Assembly (NCBI GenBank): GCA_905331475.1
Contig: CAJNYU010000010.1
Span: forward strand, 62,001 to 126,000
Direction: 5' to 3'
DNA from: Rotaria socialis
Taxonomy: Eukaryota; Rotifera; Eurotatoria; Philodinida; Philodinidae
Length of the DNA stretch: 64,000 nucleotides
Shown here: one piece after another, positions 11,776 through 22,300 of the stretch
Layout of the letters: each line of letters starts with the position of its first letter
Numbering within the stretch: the first letter of the stretch is position 1
The notes under the pieces: model-generated
Databases searched by the model: none
What the model saw: the letters and a program-made list of their open reading frames with translations, nothing else
Told to the model about the DNA's origin: nothing
Translations under genes and position numbers: made by a program

Positions 11776-12981
11776 TTAGTTTGCATATTCTTCTGCCACA
11801 AAAATTCGCTTGACTCTTTGACCTAATCCTGCAATCAATTCATGAGACACCATTTGGCACCATCGAGCCATCTGTTCAAGTGGTATATGTTCACCGAAAA
11901 TCTCAACTTGGTCATTGATATTAACTTGCTCAGTAACATCAGTCAAATCGATCATTGTCATATCCATAGAAATGCTGAGTATAGGAACTCGATAACCGTA
12001 TATCCATACTCTCCCTTCACCATTGTTTAAATGACGTCGAAGACCATCTACATACCCAATACAGAGAACACCGATTAGCGACGAACGATTTAATCGATGC
12101 TGAACATACCCAACAGTGTCATTTTCACAGACCCATTCAAGACGAATGATGGGAGCAACGAGTGAAGCGACACACGTTTGAAATTCAACTTTCGGTTGCA
12201 CAGGCCAAATACCATAGAGGCCACATCCTATACGAACCATATCCAAATGAAAATCGGGATAACGGATTGTTGCGCCCGAATTACATAAATGTTTCATTAC
12301 ACTATAGCCTAGTGCTTTTTCAATGGTAACTGCACTGGTAACAAATAAATCAGCTTGATGTCGAGCCATATCATCCAACCCTGAAGTGTAAATTCCCATA
12401 AAATGACTATAAATCGATTTGACATGAATGCGATGAGAATTTGCACTGAGTTTATTAATCAGAATTGGAACATCATTGACACTGATTCCAAGCCGATGCA
12501 AACCTGTATCTAATTTTATATGAATATTTGGAAATGGAATTATGTCTACTTGATCTAAAGAAAGCATTTTTTTTGACAACAATCATGACTACTATAATGC
12601 AACGGTTTTCTTGCCTTCGGTTTGCTGGAGAAATTCAAGAAACTTGTCAAAAATATGCATTGAATATATAACAGGTTCGAGATTAAACTGACGACACGTT
12701 TCAAATTCGTACTCAATAACAACCATGACCATAATAGGTAAATAGATATCAGTAGAATGGCGTAGCTGTACGCCTTCACTAACATAAGCCACACCCAAAT
12801 AGTCGACGAGACTTGTTTTCTGTATCCATTGAGCAATTGGTACGGAACCAAGACCATATGCAAAAGCCTTTACCATTATCATAATCTTCGTATTCTTTGA
12901 ATTCAAGATGTCGACGAAATGATTAAGATTATGTTTTAATGCTGCCATATTTATTTTCAATGTAGCTGATGTAAGAGTCAT
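11776..12981 (-). CDS. alr: alanine racemase of bacterial (Bacteroidetes-like) type, with one GC-AG intron
   Basis: Two exons on the minus strand, 12981-12615 and 12554-11776, giving 381 residues, the usual size of bacterial Alr. It is a PLP-dependent fold-III enzyme interconverting L- and D-alanine. Seen: the PLP-lysine motif VKAFAYG (K38), the LGVAYVSEGVQLR block, IKLDTGLHRLG, the DMVRIGCGLYG segment, the GYVDG motif (Y290) that carries the second catalytic tyrosine in the family, and SMDMTMIDL. The KAFAYG-LGS and DYLGVAYVSEG pattern is, from knowledge of the family, closest to Bacteroidetes racemases, including the racemase half of MurF-Alr fusions; no MurF domain is present here. Three in-frame stops between the two open segments are removed by a 60-nt intron (12555-12614) with donor AAG|GCAAGA and acceptor CTTTAG, so the gene appears intact and expressed from eukaryotic DNA. 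Horizontal transfer is inferred. Alternatively it could be a pseudogene if the GC donor is not used. Confidence 0.9.
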
Positions 12982-13999
12982 AATTTCTGAAATCTTTATT
13001 TTTCAGTCAACTACTATCTAAATCTGTGCCACTTTTTGTATTCAACTTTCTTTCAGAATTTCGTGGTTCACTCAACAACAAATAAAGAATCTTCCTCTAA
13101 CGAATATTGCAAGGATTAAGACTATTAACTTTTAATTGGCTGTCACTTCTCATTACCCGCTAGCAAGTGATTCATAAACATCGAAAATGAGAGTTCTTTT
13201 TCGATAGTCTAAAACTGCAATATAAGATTGTTTCGAGCTGGCATAGTACAATTACAAAAGCATAATATTCAAAATTCAAAAACTCAGTTTATAATAACTA
13301 AAACTTTCTCGCCGATTTTAATTCATCCTATATGCATACGTGACGTTTTGTGAGTGGCTGTCTGATTCGAGTTTGAAAATAAATAGAATTTTGAGTGCAC
13401 ACCGTTTCTTGTGACACAATCAACACGATAGAATTTAATTCAAAACTATGATTTATAATTTGACGCCACACGGTGGTATAAAGTAGTGTAAATTAGGGGT
13501 AGACCAGTTTTTTTAACGGAACTTAATTAATGACTTCCATTAATATTAAATTAATGTTATGGCCCATTACTAGTGTAAAGTCAGAAGAAGAATTAGAAAT
13601 TCCTCCTCAGTTTTCCTTAGGAGTGGCATATTTACTTTACGTTTTGAAAAAGTAAATCAGTGAAGTAAACAAAGAAAACTGACTTAATCCCATCAAGCGA
13701 CATATAAAGCAACATATATACTGCACGATCCACTTTGAATTAGCTAAAATACGTAAACTCGAAAACAAATATGATTAGATTTTTAACCGATAATCCAACT
13801 TTTGCAGCAAAGAGTGTTGGGGCTTATATTTCCTAGTGAATTTAATTCTTTACTTCAAATGATTTTTGTCCAATGATTCGCTATTCGATGAAATATGCAT
13901 GAGATGCCTAGTTCGACTTCGAATATAAATTGACATCTGAGTAACTATTCACAGTTCGAAAATAAATGAAAAAAATCACGACCATTTAAAAACCATCGT

Positions 14000-14099
14000 N
14001 NNNNNNNNNNNNNNNNNNNNNNNNNNNNNNNNNNNNNNNNNNNNNNNNNNNNNNNNNNNNNNNNNNNNNNNNNNNNNNNNNNNNNNNNNNNNNNNNNNN
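14000..14099. other. assembly gap (100 N)
   Basis: Exactly 100 N, the conventional placeholder for a gap of unknown size. The sequence directly to its right is a degenerate GATTCCCGGG-type repeat, which likely caused the assembly break. Confidence 0.99.
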
Positions 14100-14185
14100 G
14101 ATTCCTACGAGATTCCCGGGATTTCCACAAGATTTCAGGGATTCCCATGGGATCCGGAATCCCGGGAATCCGCCGTTTCCCCCTT
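14100..14185. repeat. degenerate GATTCCCGGGATT-type repeat at gap edge
   Basis: Several imperfect copies of a GATTCC/CCGGGATT unit in about 80 bases, with palindromic cores such as AATCCCGGGAATC. The region is much more GC-rich than its surroundings. It is probably the visible edge of a longer tandem or foldback array lost in the gap. Confidence 0.6.
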
Positions 14186-14382
14186 GTTTCAGTCTCTATG
14201 TAAATTGCGCAGTGCAGGTTGTACCCATACTAGCGCAGCTATGGTAGCTACGCAAAAAAAATCGAATTAAGCAGATACTCATATACTCACACCCATCAAT
14301 TTTTTCTCCCTTATGTAATTATAATCTCAAATCCTTATTTTTTTCAGGTTCATGTAAAATTTACTATAGATAATAGTAGAAA

Positions 14383-15408
14383 ATGACGACACCATGGTAC
14401 ATGCCAAAAAAAGATCAGCCTGCTTGGTTTTTCGATGGACGTAAACAACCTGATGCCGATAACATTATACGTGAAAATGATTGGACGCCATATGGCGATA
14501 TTCAATGTCAAATGATAGAAATGGCTTACGGGAATAAACAGCCCGAAGCTAAATTAGATGGATACACAATTGATTTTGAAAATATGATTCAATATAATAA
14601 TAGTGATCATCAAAAACAACGTCGAGTGTGTTGCCATGAACCAACAGAGGTAACATCTCGGATCCGTTCGGTTAGCACAAACTTCAGCCGCTTCACCGCC
14701 CCATCAAAACTAGTTTCTCTCAATGAATGGCGAATTTCGCAATTTCCATTGGTAGAAGAATGGACCAAACGAAACCCTCATTATAGACATAAATCTCACG
14801 ATACGGTGGAACAGATCGCTTCTGGAATAGTAATAGAAGGATCAGAAATGAACCCTCCAAAGACACTAGAAGCACAATATGTTGCTGATCAATTACTAAA
14901 ATCCAAGGACAAACCTCTTCATGAGATTATGATCTATTGCGTCGTTCTCTACACTTATCAATCATTCATATATATCTTAGTCAATAATGTTCTTAGGGAA
15001 GGAGGTATGACAAAAGTAGATACACTCGGGCCTTATTGTTGCATGCTAAGAGACTTTCTGCATGAAGATCAGGAAGCCGTCCACGAAACCGTTTATCGAG
15101 CAACAACGCTAACCGTGGAACAACTTCAAGAGTATATTAATTCAAAAGGTCAAATAAAAACTTGGCCCGCTTTTTCTTCAACAAGCAAAAGCCCGGCTGG
15201 GTTAGAAAACTTTGGTAATACCCTATTTGTCATCGAGTTTAATAATGATGTAGCTCCATGTTATCCCGGACGTGCCATTGCTTCATACTCTATGTATAAG
15301 GATGAACAAGAAATACTGCTGTATCCCGGAGTCGATTTTCGCGTAGATAGTGTTGAAGAAAGTCACGGGGAACAATTCAAGTACATCATTCACTTGTCTT
15401 TGATGTGA
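14383..15408 (+). CDS. WWE domain - ADP-ribosyltransferase (ART) protein
   Basis: Single-exon gene, 341 residues. The N-terminal part (about 10-85) resembles a WWE domain: WFFDG, NDWTPYGD, IEMAYG, YTIDFENMIQYN. WWE domains bind ADP-ribose-containing ligands. The C-terminal half has the R-S-E signature of arginine-type mono-ADP-ribosyltransferases: VYRATT (R239), FSSTS (264-268) and DEQE with the E-x-E pair E308/E310, whose second Glu is catalytic in the family and whose first allows arginine as acceptor. It is therefore predicted to transfer ADP-ribose from NAD+ to protein arginine. No signal peptide or TM segment is evident, suggesting an intracellular protein. The start is the first ATG after a splice acceptor (14347). 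It lies 1 kb upstream of the NACHT gene on the same strand. Many bdelloid proteins of this family are single-exon and lineage-expanded (recollection, not shown here). Confidence 0.85.
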   Translation: MTTPWYMPKKDQPAWFFDGRKQPDADNIIRENDWTPYGDIQCQMIEMAYGNKQPEAKLDGYTIDFENMIQYNNSDHQKQRRVCCHEPTEVTSRIRSVSTNFSRFTAPSKLVSLNEWRISQFPLVEEWTKRNPHYRHKSHDTVEQIASGIVIEGSEMNPPKTLEAQYVADQLLKSKDKPLHEIMIYCVVLYTYQSFIYILVNNVLREGGMTKVDTLGPYCCMLRDFLHEDQEAVHETVYRATTLTVEQLQEYINSKGQIKTWPAFSSTSKSPAGLENFGNTLFVIEFNNDVAPCYPGRAIASYSMYKDEQEILLYPGVDFRVDSVEESHGEQFKYIIHLSLM

Positions 15409-16372
15409 TCAGTATAAAAGACTCTCATTCCTTCATCAATTTTCATACATAATGTTAACATGCATTACTCAATACCAATTCAATGAAATAAGATTCCAAA
15501 ATAATGATTTGTTTTTTCTATATTCTAGATTTCTATTGTTCTCTTCTTGCATTAGTATACGCCTGTTGCCTTCTGCGACAAAAGAAGATTATTACAACTG
15601 TGAAAAGTATTTCAGACTAGAACGAAAAATCGAACTTGTGAATATTCAATAACCAGATATTCAGTGAATTTCTAGTATGCATCTTTCTTTTTAGGAAGAG
15701 AACAACACACACGCATTATTTGCCTGTATTCATAATATAACAGAAACGTAAGTTTTATTCACATGAAACAGACACACCATCATTACATACAATCATTGGA
15801 TGGCGCAAATGAATTATATAATAATTCTCAGTCTAAGGTTTTCTATTAATGTTGGTGTCAGGGTCTAGCAGGGCCTGCCATGATGTGGATGTGAGGAAGG
15901 GGGTTAAGAGCGGCGACACACACACATACATCGTACACGATAGTGTGTGTGTGTGTGTGATAAATGGTGTATACAGCGAGAACACACACATCATAGCCCA
16001 CATATTTTTAGGACTCTGGTAGACCATGATAGACCCTGCCACCAACATCAATAGAAAATATTTGACAGAGAATTATTATATAATTCATTTGCGTCATAAA
16101 GTTCATATAGTGTTAACTGTACCTAGAATGGAAAGTTCCTCTAGAATGTTGAGTAATACTATGGTAATGCGATATGAAAGTGTCAGAGAAGCATTCATAG
16201 AATACTAAAATTTGCATTTTTTTATACAGAGAAACAGAACCAAGGTTTGTACATTTTCAAAACAGAAGTCTGTAGAGTTTAGTCGATTTTGTACTTGCTA
16301 TGTCATGTTTTTGAAATAAGATAATGAATATATTTTTCATTAACAGAACGAAAACATCAGGAATCAGCGAAA
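15409..16372. other. spacer between WWE-ART and NACHT genes
   Basis: Holds the ART 3' region, a foldback repeat (15803-16094), and the upstream region of the NACHT gene. A pyrimidine tract ending in AACAG at 16342-16346 gives a candidate splice acceptor 26 bases before the NACHT ATG. Open frames inside are on repeat sequence and not credible genes. Confidence 0.5.
15803..16094. repeat. imperfect inverted repeat (foldback element) with CA/TG core
   Basis: The left arm, from GCGCAAATGAATTATATAAT onward, reads again in reverse complement at the right end (through about 16094). Arms are about 75-85 bases and roughly four-fifths identical by eye, including GGTTTTCTATTAATGTTGGTG against its partner and the CAGGGTCTA block. 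The centre has opposed (CA)n and (TG)n runs that are themselves self-complementary, so the whole 290 bases can form one long hairpin. It may be a MITE-like element or the relic of an inverted duplication. I did not find a clear target-site duplication. Confidence 0.75.
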
Positions 16373-19300
16373 ATGGATCGTTCTCGTGAACCAATAACAA
16401 TCGATAAAGTACTCGATATCATTAGACAATACATTGAAGCAGCTAAACATGTTCATCAGTATCAAGCGGAATGTGAAGCAATGTCTGAACGTCTTGTACG
16501 TTTGATGGACAAGTTGGATGGTTCAAGTGAACAGTTGCGCCGTGAGTTAGGAAATGTAGTATTCGACAACATTGTTCTTAATTTATTTCGTACTCTGAGC
16601 AGAATTCGAAATTCTATATCTGAATGTCAGCATCCGAATGAGGCATTAAAGGGACCAAAGAAACTAATCGCTCAACAAGCTCTAAAAAGAGAACTCGACA
16701 ACGCCAAATTTGCGTTGATAAACTATGAGGCTGATTTGACTGCTGATTTGGAGAAGAAAAAAGAAATTCTGTCAGTAGCACTTCGCGAAAAACGCGTAGT
16801 AGATAAAAACCGCCAAAATACACAAATTGATGAACGCTCTAAACTATTCTTGAACATGATCGGAACAGAAATGGAATTAATGAAGAAGAACAACTTGCCA
16901 ATTCTGTATGAGAATCATGAGAAAATTATTAAGCGCTACCTAAGTCATTGTATGAATGTTCACGCCCGCATCCCAATTGTAGGATTAGAAGCTACTATGA
17001 AAGACTTTGTCACCAATATCTATCAATTACCACCGTCAGAATTTTCTGTTGAAGCTACTAGTGATATTCGTACCATTGAATTACCGGTCGAATCAGTCTA
17101 TATCCATTTGCAGGCCGATCGATCGACTGCATTTGAGCGAGAACAAGCTAGAAAATTAATTTCACAGAATAATGATGACAATGACAGAGAAAAAGATGTA
17201 TATAATCGAGAGATGATGATAGGACTAGCGTCAGAACCAGTTATGTATTCACTGATCGAAAGAGAACGAGTTAATAAGGAGAAAGAATCCGATAAATCGA
17301 ATTTTCGAGAAATATTGCGCAATAATCGATGGATTGTCATACTTGGCGATCCGGGAAGTGGAAAGACGACGTTTGTTCGATGGCTTCTATCAAGATATAT
17401 TCAAGAAATAGAGAAAGATGAACAGAAATTGCGCAGTGATGCTAGTGATCAAGATAGAGATGATCAAGAAGAAGATGAGGAAAAGAACAGCAAAGATGAA
17501 ACGTTCGTGGTAGGACCTCCTCGTATGCCTATTCTCATTCGTGTTGGTGAATTTGTAGAAGCTCTTCAAAAAAACAAAGACCTTTCTCTCATTGATTACA
17601 TTGGTTTTCACACATGGATGGGAGATTCCATGTTAAATTTCAAACCTGGGCAGAGCAAAGATGATCAACAAAAACAAATGAAACAGTTACAAATTGCTCT
17701 GCACGATTATATCAAAAAAGGTTACGCACTTATCGTGTTAGATGGTCTTGATGAAATCCCCGAATCCGAAACTAGAAAAAATGTTGTTACTTTAGTTGAG
17801 GATTTTGTAGCAAATTATGTTCAGACGCCATCGAGTGTTTCTGTTTTCGATGATCAATTCATCAACGGAGAGCTCGATATTCCTTATAAGGCTGGTGGAA
17901 ACCAACTTATAATCACTAGTCGAATAGTAGGCTATCATAAACAACCGTTGAGTGGTCAATTCTCTCACTATACCATTCTACCGATGGAAATGGATGATAC
18001 GAAAAAGTTTGCCGATCATTGGTTTGAGACAGTTCACAAGAAAATGATCTCATTGTTGGAACTCAATATTTTAGATGAAGTAAGAGAAAATGTTTGTGCA
18101 CATCAAATTGAATTGTTGAAAACAGAACTAGACAAGCCGGGAAATAAGGGTTTACGTCATATGGCGTCAAACCCTTGTTTGATGAATTTCATTTGTCTCA
18201 TTGCGTTTCGAACACGTGGCGCTGAATTACCTGCTCAGCGCATTCGTCTCTATGACGAAATGGCCATGTTGATGATGAAGCTGTGGATAGCTAAAGGCCC
18301 TCATGGTTTTGTAGCACAGCAAAACGTAGTTCATAAGATTCTGTGTGATATTGCGCTCTACATACATCAAAATTGTCCTAGTGGATTGATTGAAAGAACA
18401 TATTTGAAAATGGTATGCTTAAAATCTCTACAGGAACGCATTAGAGCGACAAATAAAAAAGAACAAGAGCAATTAGTTGAGCAGTGCGTTGATCAATTTG
18501 AACGCAATGCTGGAATTCTGGCCGCGCGTGGTCAGCATTTATATGGCTTTTTACATTTGACATTGCAGGAGTATTACACATGCAGGAATATAATATCCAT
18601 TGAAAAAAACAAAAGTTGGTCAGCAAATTTAGCCAAAATCTTTCAAGAGCACATCACAGATCCGCGATTTCGTGTTCCATTAACATTAGCTTTAGGTTGG
18701 ATTAGTTTGAAAAAGGAAAAGTCGGAGCTTGATGAATTTTGTCAAGCACTCTTCACATCAAATAATCATTTATCACGCTATTTTCCTCTTGAAATTCTTA
18801 TGTTTATAACATCCATAGATGAGTTGGAGAAATTACCATCACGAGGAATAATATTCACAGGATTGAGTCGCCTACTATCGATCGCTGCGAAGAATAATTG
18901 GCACACAAACTATCCAAATCTTGAGAATAGAATGGCGATTGGCTTGCTTAAATTACCCAGAGAGCAGATAGAGGCGTGGATTTATCAAGAGTTTTCTTCC
19001 GAAAACGCAACGATAGAATCCATTAGTTCCCTTTGTACATTATTGAAAGAATGTGAGAAAATCGCTCAATCAGAAGAAAATAACGAGAAAAACGTGCTTC
19101 TAAAACAGTGGGCTAATAAAAATGCTTGTAAATATTTACTGAAGTATTTGCCTGATGATAATATCGACAATCAATTTCTAATTGATGCAGTACTTACGAA
19201 AATTGCGATTAAAGGGCCTAAAGCTCTTCCATCCAATGATCTGAGAACATTTTTCATTGAGAACCCGAAATGTTTACCTCAGTTGAATTTACCAGTGTTA

Positions 19301-22300
19301 GCAGCGATTATCGCACTTTACGGAGGATTAACATTATCGTACGAAAAAAATAAAAAGGATCGCGAGAAAACTTATAATTATGATGATTTGATGGTGACAT
19401 CAGCTGATTTCGCAGTTATTTTTTCACAAAAATGTATGCATCGTAGTTCTCCACTCACGCCCCTTTTTATCGAGTATATTCGTGGTGAACTGAGTGGCAA
19501 TCAAGCAGGTGCTCAGTCTACTTTCATCGAGCGTATTAAACAGGAAGCAAGGAAGATTCGGCCTGATGACCCATCATTAAAGGCAGTCGACACATTCATT
19601 CTCATGTTTTGTATTGTTGGCGTCGATGAAGTTTGGTTATATAAGGATTTTGTTAAACATAGAGCATTTCACTTAGCCATCGATCGATTTAAAGGAATTT
19701 CTAACTATCTACGACAATTCTATTTCATTCCAGAAATATACAATAAATATGAAAGAAGCATCAGTAGTAAAGAAAGTCTTTTATCCAATTTTGATAATTT
19801 CAATGAATATATGTATAAGAAAAGTATGACCAATCAAAACTCGACATATTTGATCGATTTATTCATGAATTGGCATCAGACCATTGATAAAGTTCGTCAT
19901 CAACCATCGTCAGTGAACGATGTCAAAATTCTATTCACTTTCATCGATTCGATTTGCCGTGGTCGTGCACGTCTGTGTACATCAACACGAACTTATTTTA
20001 CTAATAAATGGTTATGTAAGTCAGATCAACGTTTTTTGTTGTTACCGAAATTCTTTCGAAAACAAGAAAACTTAAAACAACTGCTAGTTTCTACATCGAA
20101 TGAATCATCTTTTCCCGGTCTATCTCTTTCTATGTTTTTACGCACTTTATGGATGTTTAATGATACTCGTCATGGTGTAGACATTTCCGAAGTGATAATT
20201 AATAAAGCCGAATGTTCCATGCTTTTTGAGTATGATAGAAATCATAGTTTTGCGCTAGCATTCGTTCCGAAACATCTACAATTATTATTTTCGTGCGCAA
20301 TGCAAAAAGGTCATATTTTTGTGCAACGTAATTATGAGAATCCAGTTGCGACCGGAAAGTCAAAATACGCTATATCTTTTGCACACATTCTCTGTACTAG
20401 TCTATTGTCGGTATGTACTTCGCCTATTTCATATGCTTGCCAATCGGCTCTTGTCGCTCTTTTACCACTTGCTCGTTTCTATCGATTAGAACATTTGATT
20501 CTTGCTCTTCTTTATTGGAGTAAAATAAACTCAGAACATGATCCCGATGCTGTCAAATGGTATTTTGAAGAAATGAAGAGACCTAGAGATCATGACCAAT
20601 TTTCATATAGTGACAATTATCATAAACTTACGGACGTTGATCGAATCGAACTATCGGACACAGAAGTTGATGAAAGTCTTCGAATTGCGCTTGAACAGGT
20701 GGTACGTCGTGTACGCGATGCTCTCCAACTATTGAAATCACGCAACTCAGTAGAAAAAACAAATCTAGAAATCTTTTCTGCATCTATCTCTTTGGGATAT
20801 TTATGTTGGGCATCAGAATCTGAAGAAAAGAAAGTCCTTTTTGAAGAGGCAATACAGGCAGCTTCAAAAATTAGTGATGAACTAGTACGTCTAGATGCAC
20901 TCATTGTTCTTGCATCTTGCCCTTTCCTTCGTTCATCTGAGTATTTCTCGTCGGATCTTAACCAAATAAGAGCATCACTAAATGATTCAACGAAAAAAGC
21001 GTTTTCAACACTACCATCTGACCTGACGCCGCTAGTATCTGTTTCATTCGTAGATCGCTATGTCTCTTTAGTGGGTGCTGATGATAAGATCATTGAGAGA
21101 ATTGATCATATTCTAGATCAAACGGATCATTTGAAAGATGAAGCTGACCGGCAAGCTGTGTGCATTGCGCTTGGCGCTTCCGTCAATTTGAGCCCTGAAA
21201 TTTCATCGAAACTTTTTGGACTTATGCAAGAATTCACTGTATCCTCTGTACTTGCACGCGCTCATGTTCTTCAGTTTGACTCACCCTTACTACGATACTT
21301 TGCGATAAACTCAAAAGAACACAAAACAAACCCATATTCCTTCTTGTATGATAGAGATCATTCTCAGTCGATTTCCGTACTCTATGCTAGCCTCTATTTA
21401 GCTAACTTGTCGAGTGATGTTCAAAAGTTATCGACTTGGTTGAATAGTGCTCCTTTATTGAAAGTTGATATTAGTCGTTTGTTGGATCGACAAAATGGTC
21501 AATCACAAGAAAAGCGTATTTTGACATATTCACATATTAATGCTATTGAAACAAAACTTAGCTTACTCGAGAAAGAACAAGTTTCTAATGAAGTTACTAT
21601 ATTATGCATAGACTTATATGATTTATATCACTGTGAATGGAGTGCACAACCATTCCTTATGAAATGGTTGTCGTACAAAAAAGATTCTCCCTATTATGCT
21701 CTTGCCTGTCATGCTGCTCTCATCTTGGGTAGATCTAACGTGTGGACAGTTAAAAATGTGCATATTATTTGTGATTTACTTGAAAGTAATAACGACCGAT
21801 TACGTCAAGAAACCGAATGTCTTCTAAACGGAAATGAGAGAAAAAGTAGTGAATTAGGCTGGGATATATTGATTATATTTATTGAACGCTTTATTTCTTA
21901 TGAAACGAAATCTACATATGCTTCCCTGGTGTTAAGTTGGTTTTTTGAAAAGTTGACTATTGACAGTACAGAACACTTGAAAGAAATTATTGAGTTGGAG
22001 CAAAAACGAACACGTTTTCATAAGAACTATAAAAACAATACAGAAGAATTAACTACAGCGAGAGAAAAACAGAAACTATTTGAAAACTCTTCGCCAATCG
22101 CTCGTTGGTTTGTTCATTTGACTCCTGATGTATTACAATATTTTCTAACATATTTACAAGCTTTTATCGGTGATCTGCCGGCTAGAAGAAATCGTGATAG
22201 ATTGAAATTAACAGAGTCACAGCTACTGTTCGTTTTCAGTTGGTGCGCAAAAATACTCAGTGTTGATAGTAATGGTGTTGATATGATATTGAAGATGTTA

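Larger units (their letters stand above)
12982..14382. other. intergenic region with 100-N gap
   Basis: Noncoding AT-rich DNA upstream of both alr (minus) and the ART gene (plus). It contains an assembly gap and, to its right, a short GC-rich repeat. A pyrimidine tract ending in CAG at 14345-14347 lies 35 bases before the ART start codon and is a plausible trans- or cis-splice acceptor. Confidence 0.5.

Noticed and set aside
12555-12614. Alanine racemase as a pseudogene with three in-frame stops
   Set aside because: A phase-matched GC-AG intron of 60 nt removes all stops and gives a full-length protein with every core motif intact.
15833-16051. 72-codon frame inside the foldback repeat
   Set aside because: It arises from the inverted repeat and CA/TG tract, not from a conserved protein.
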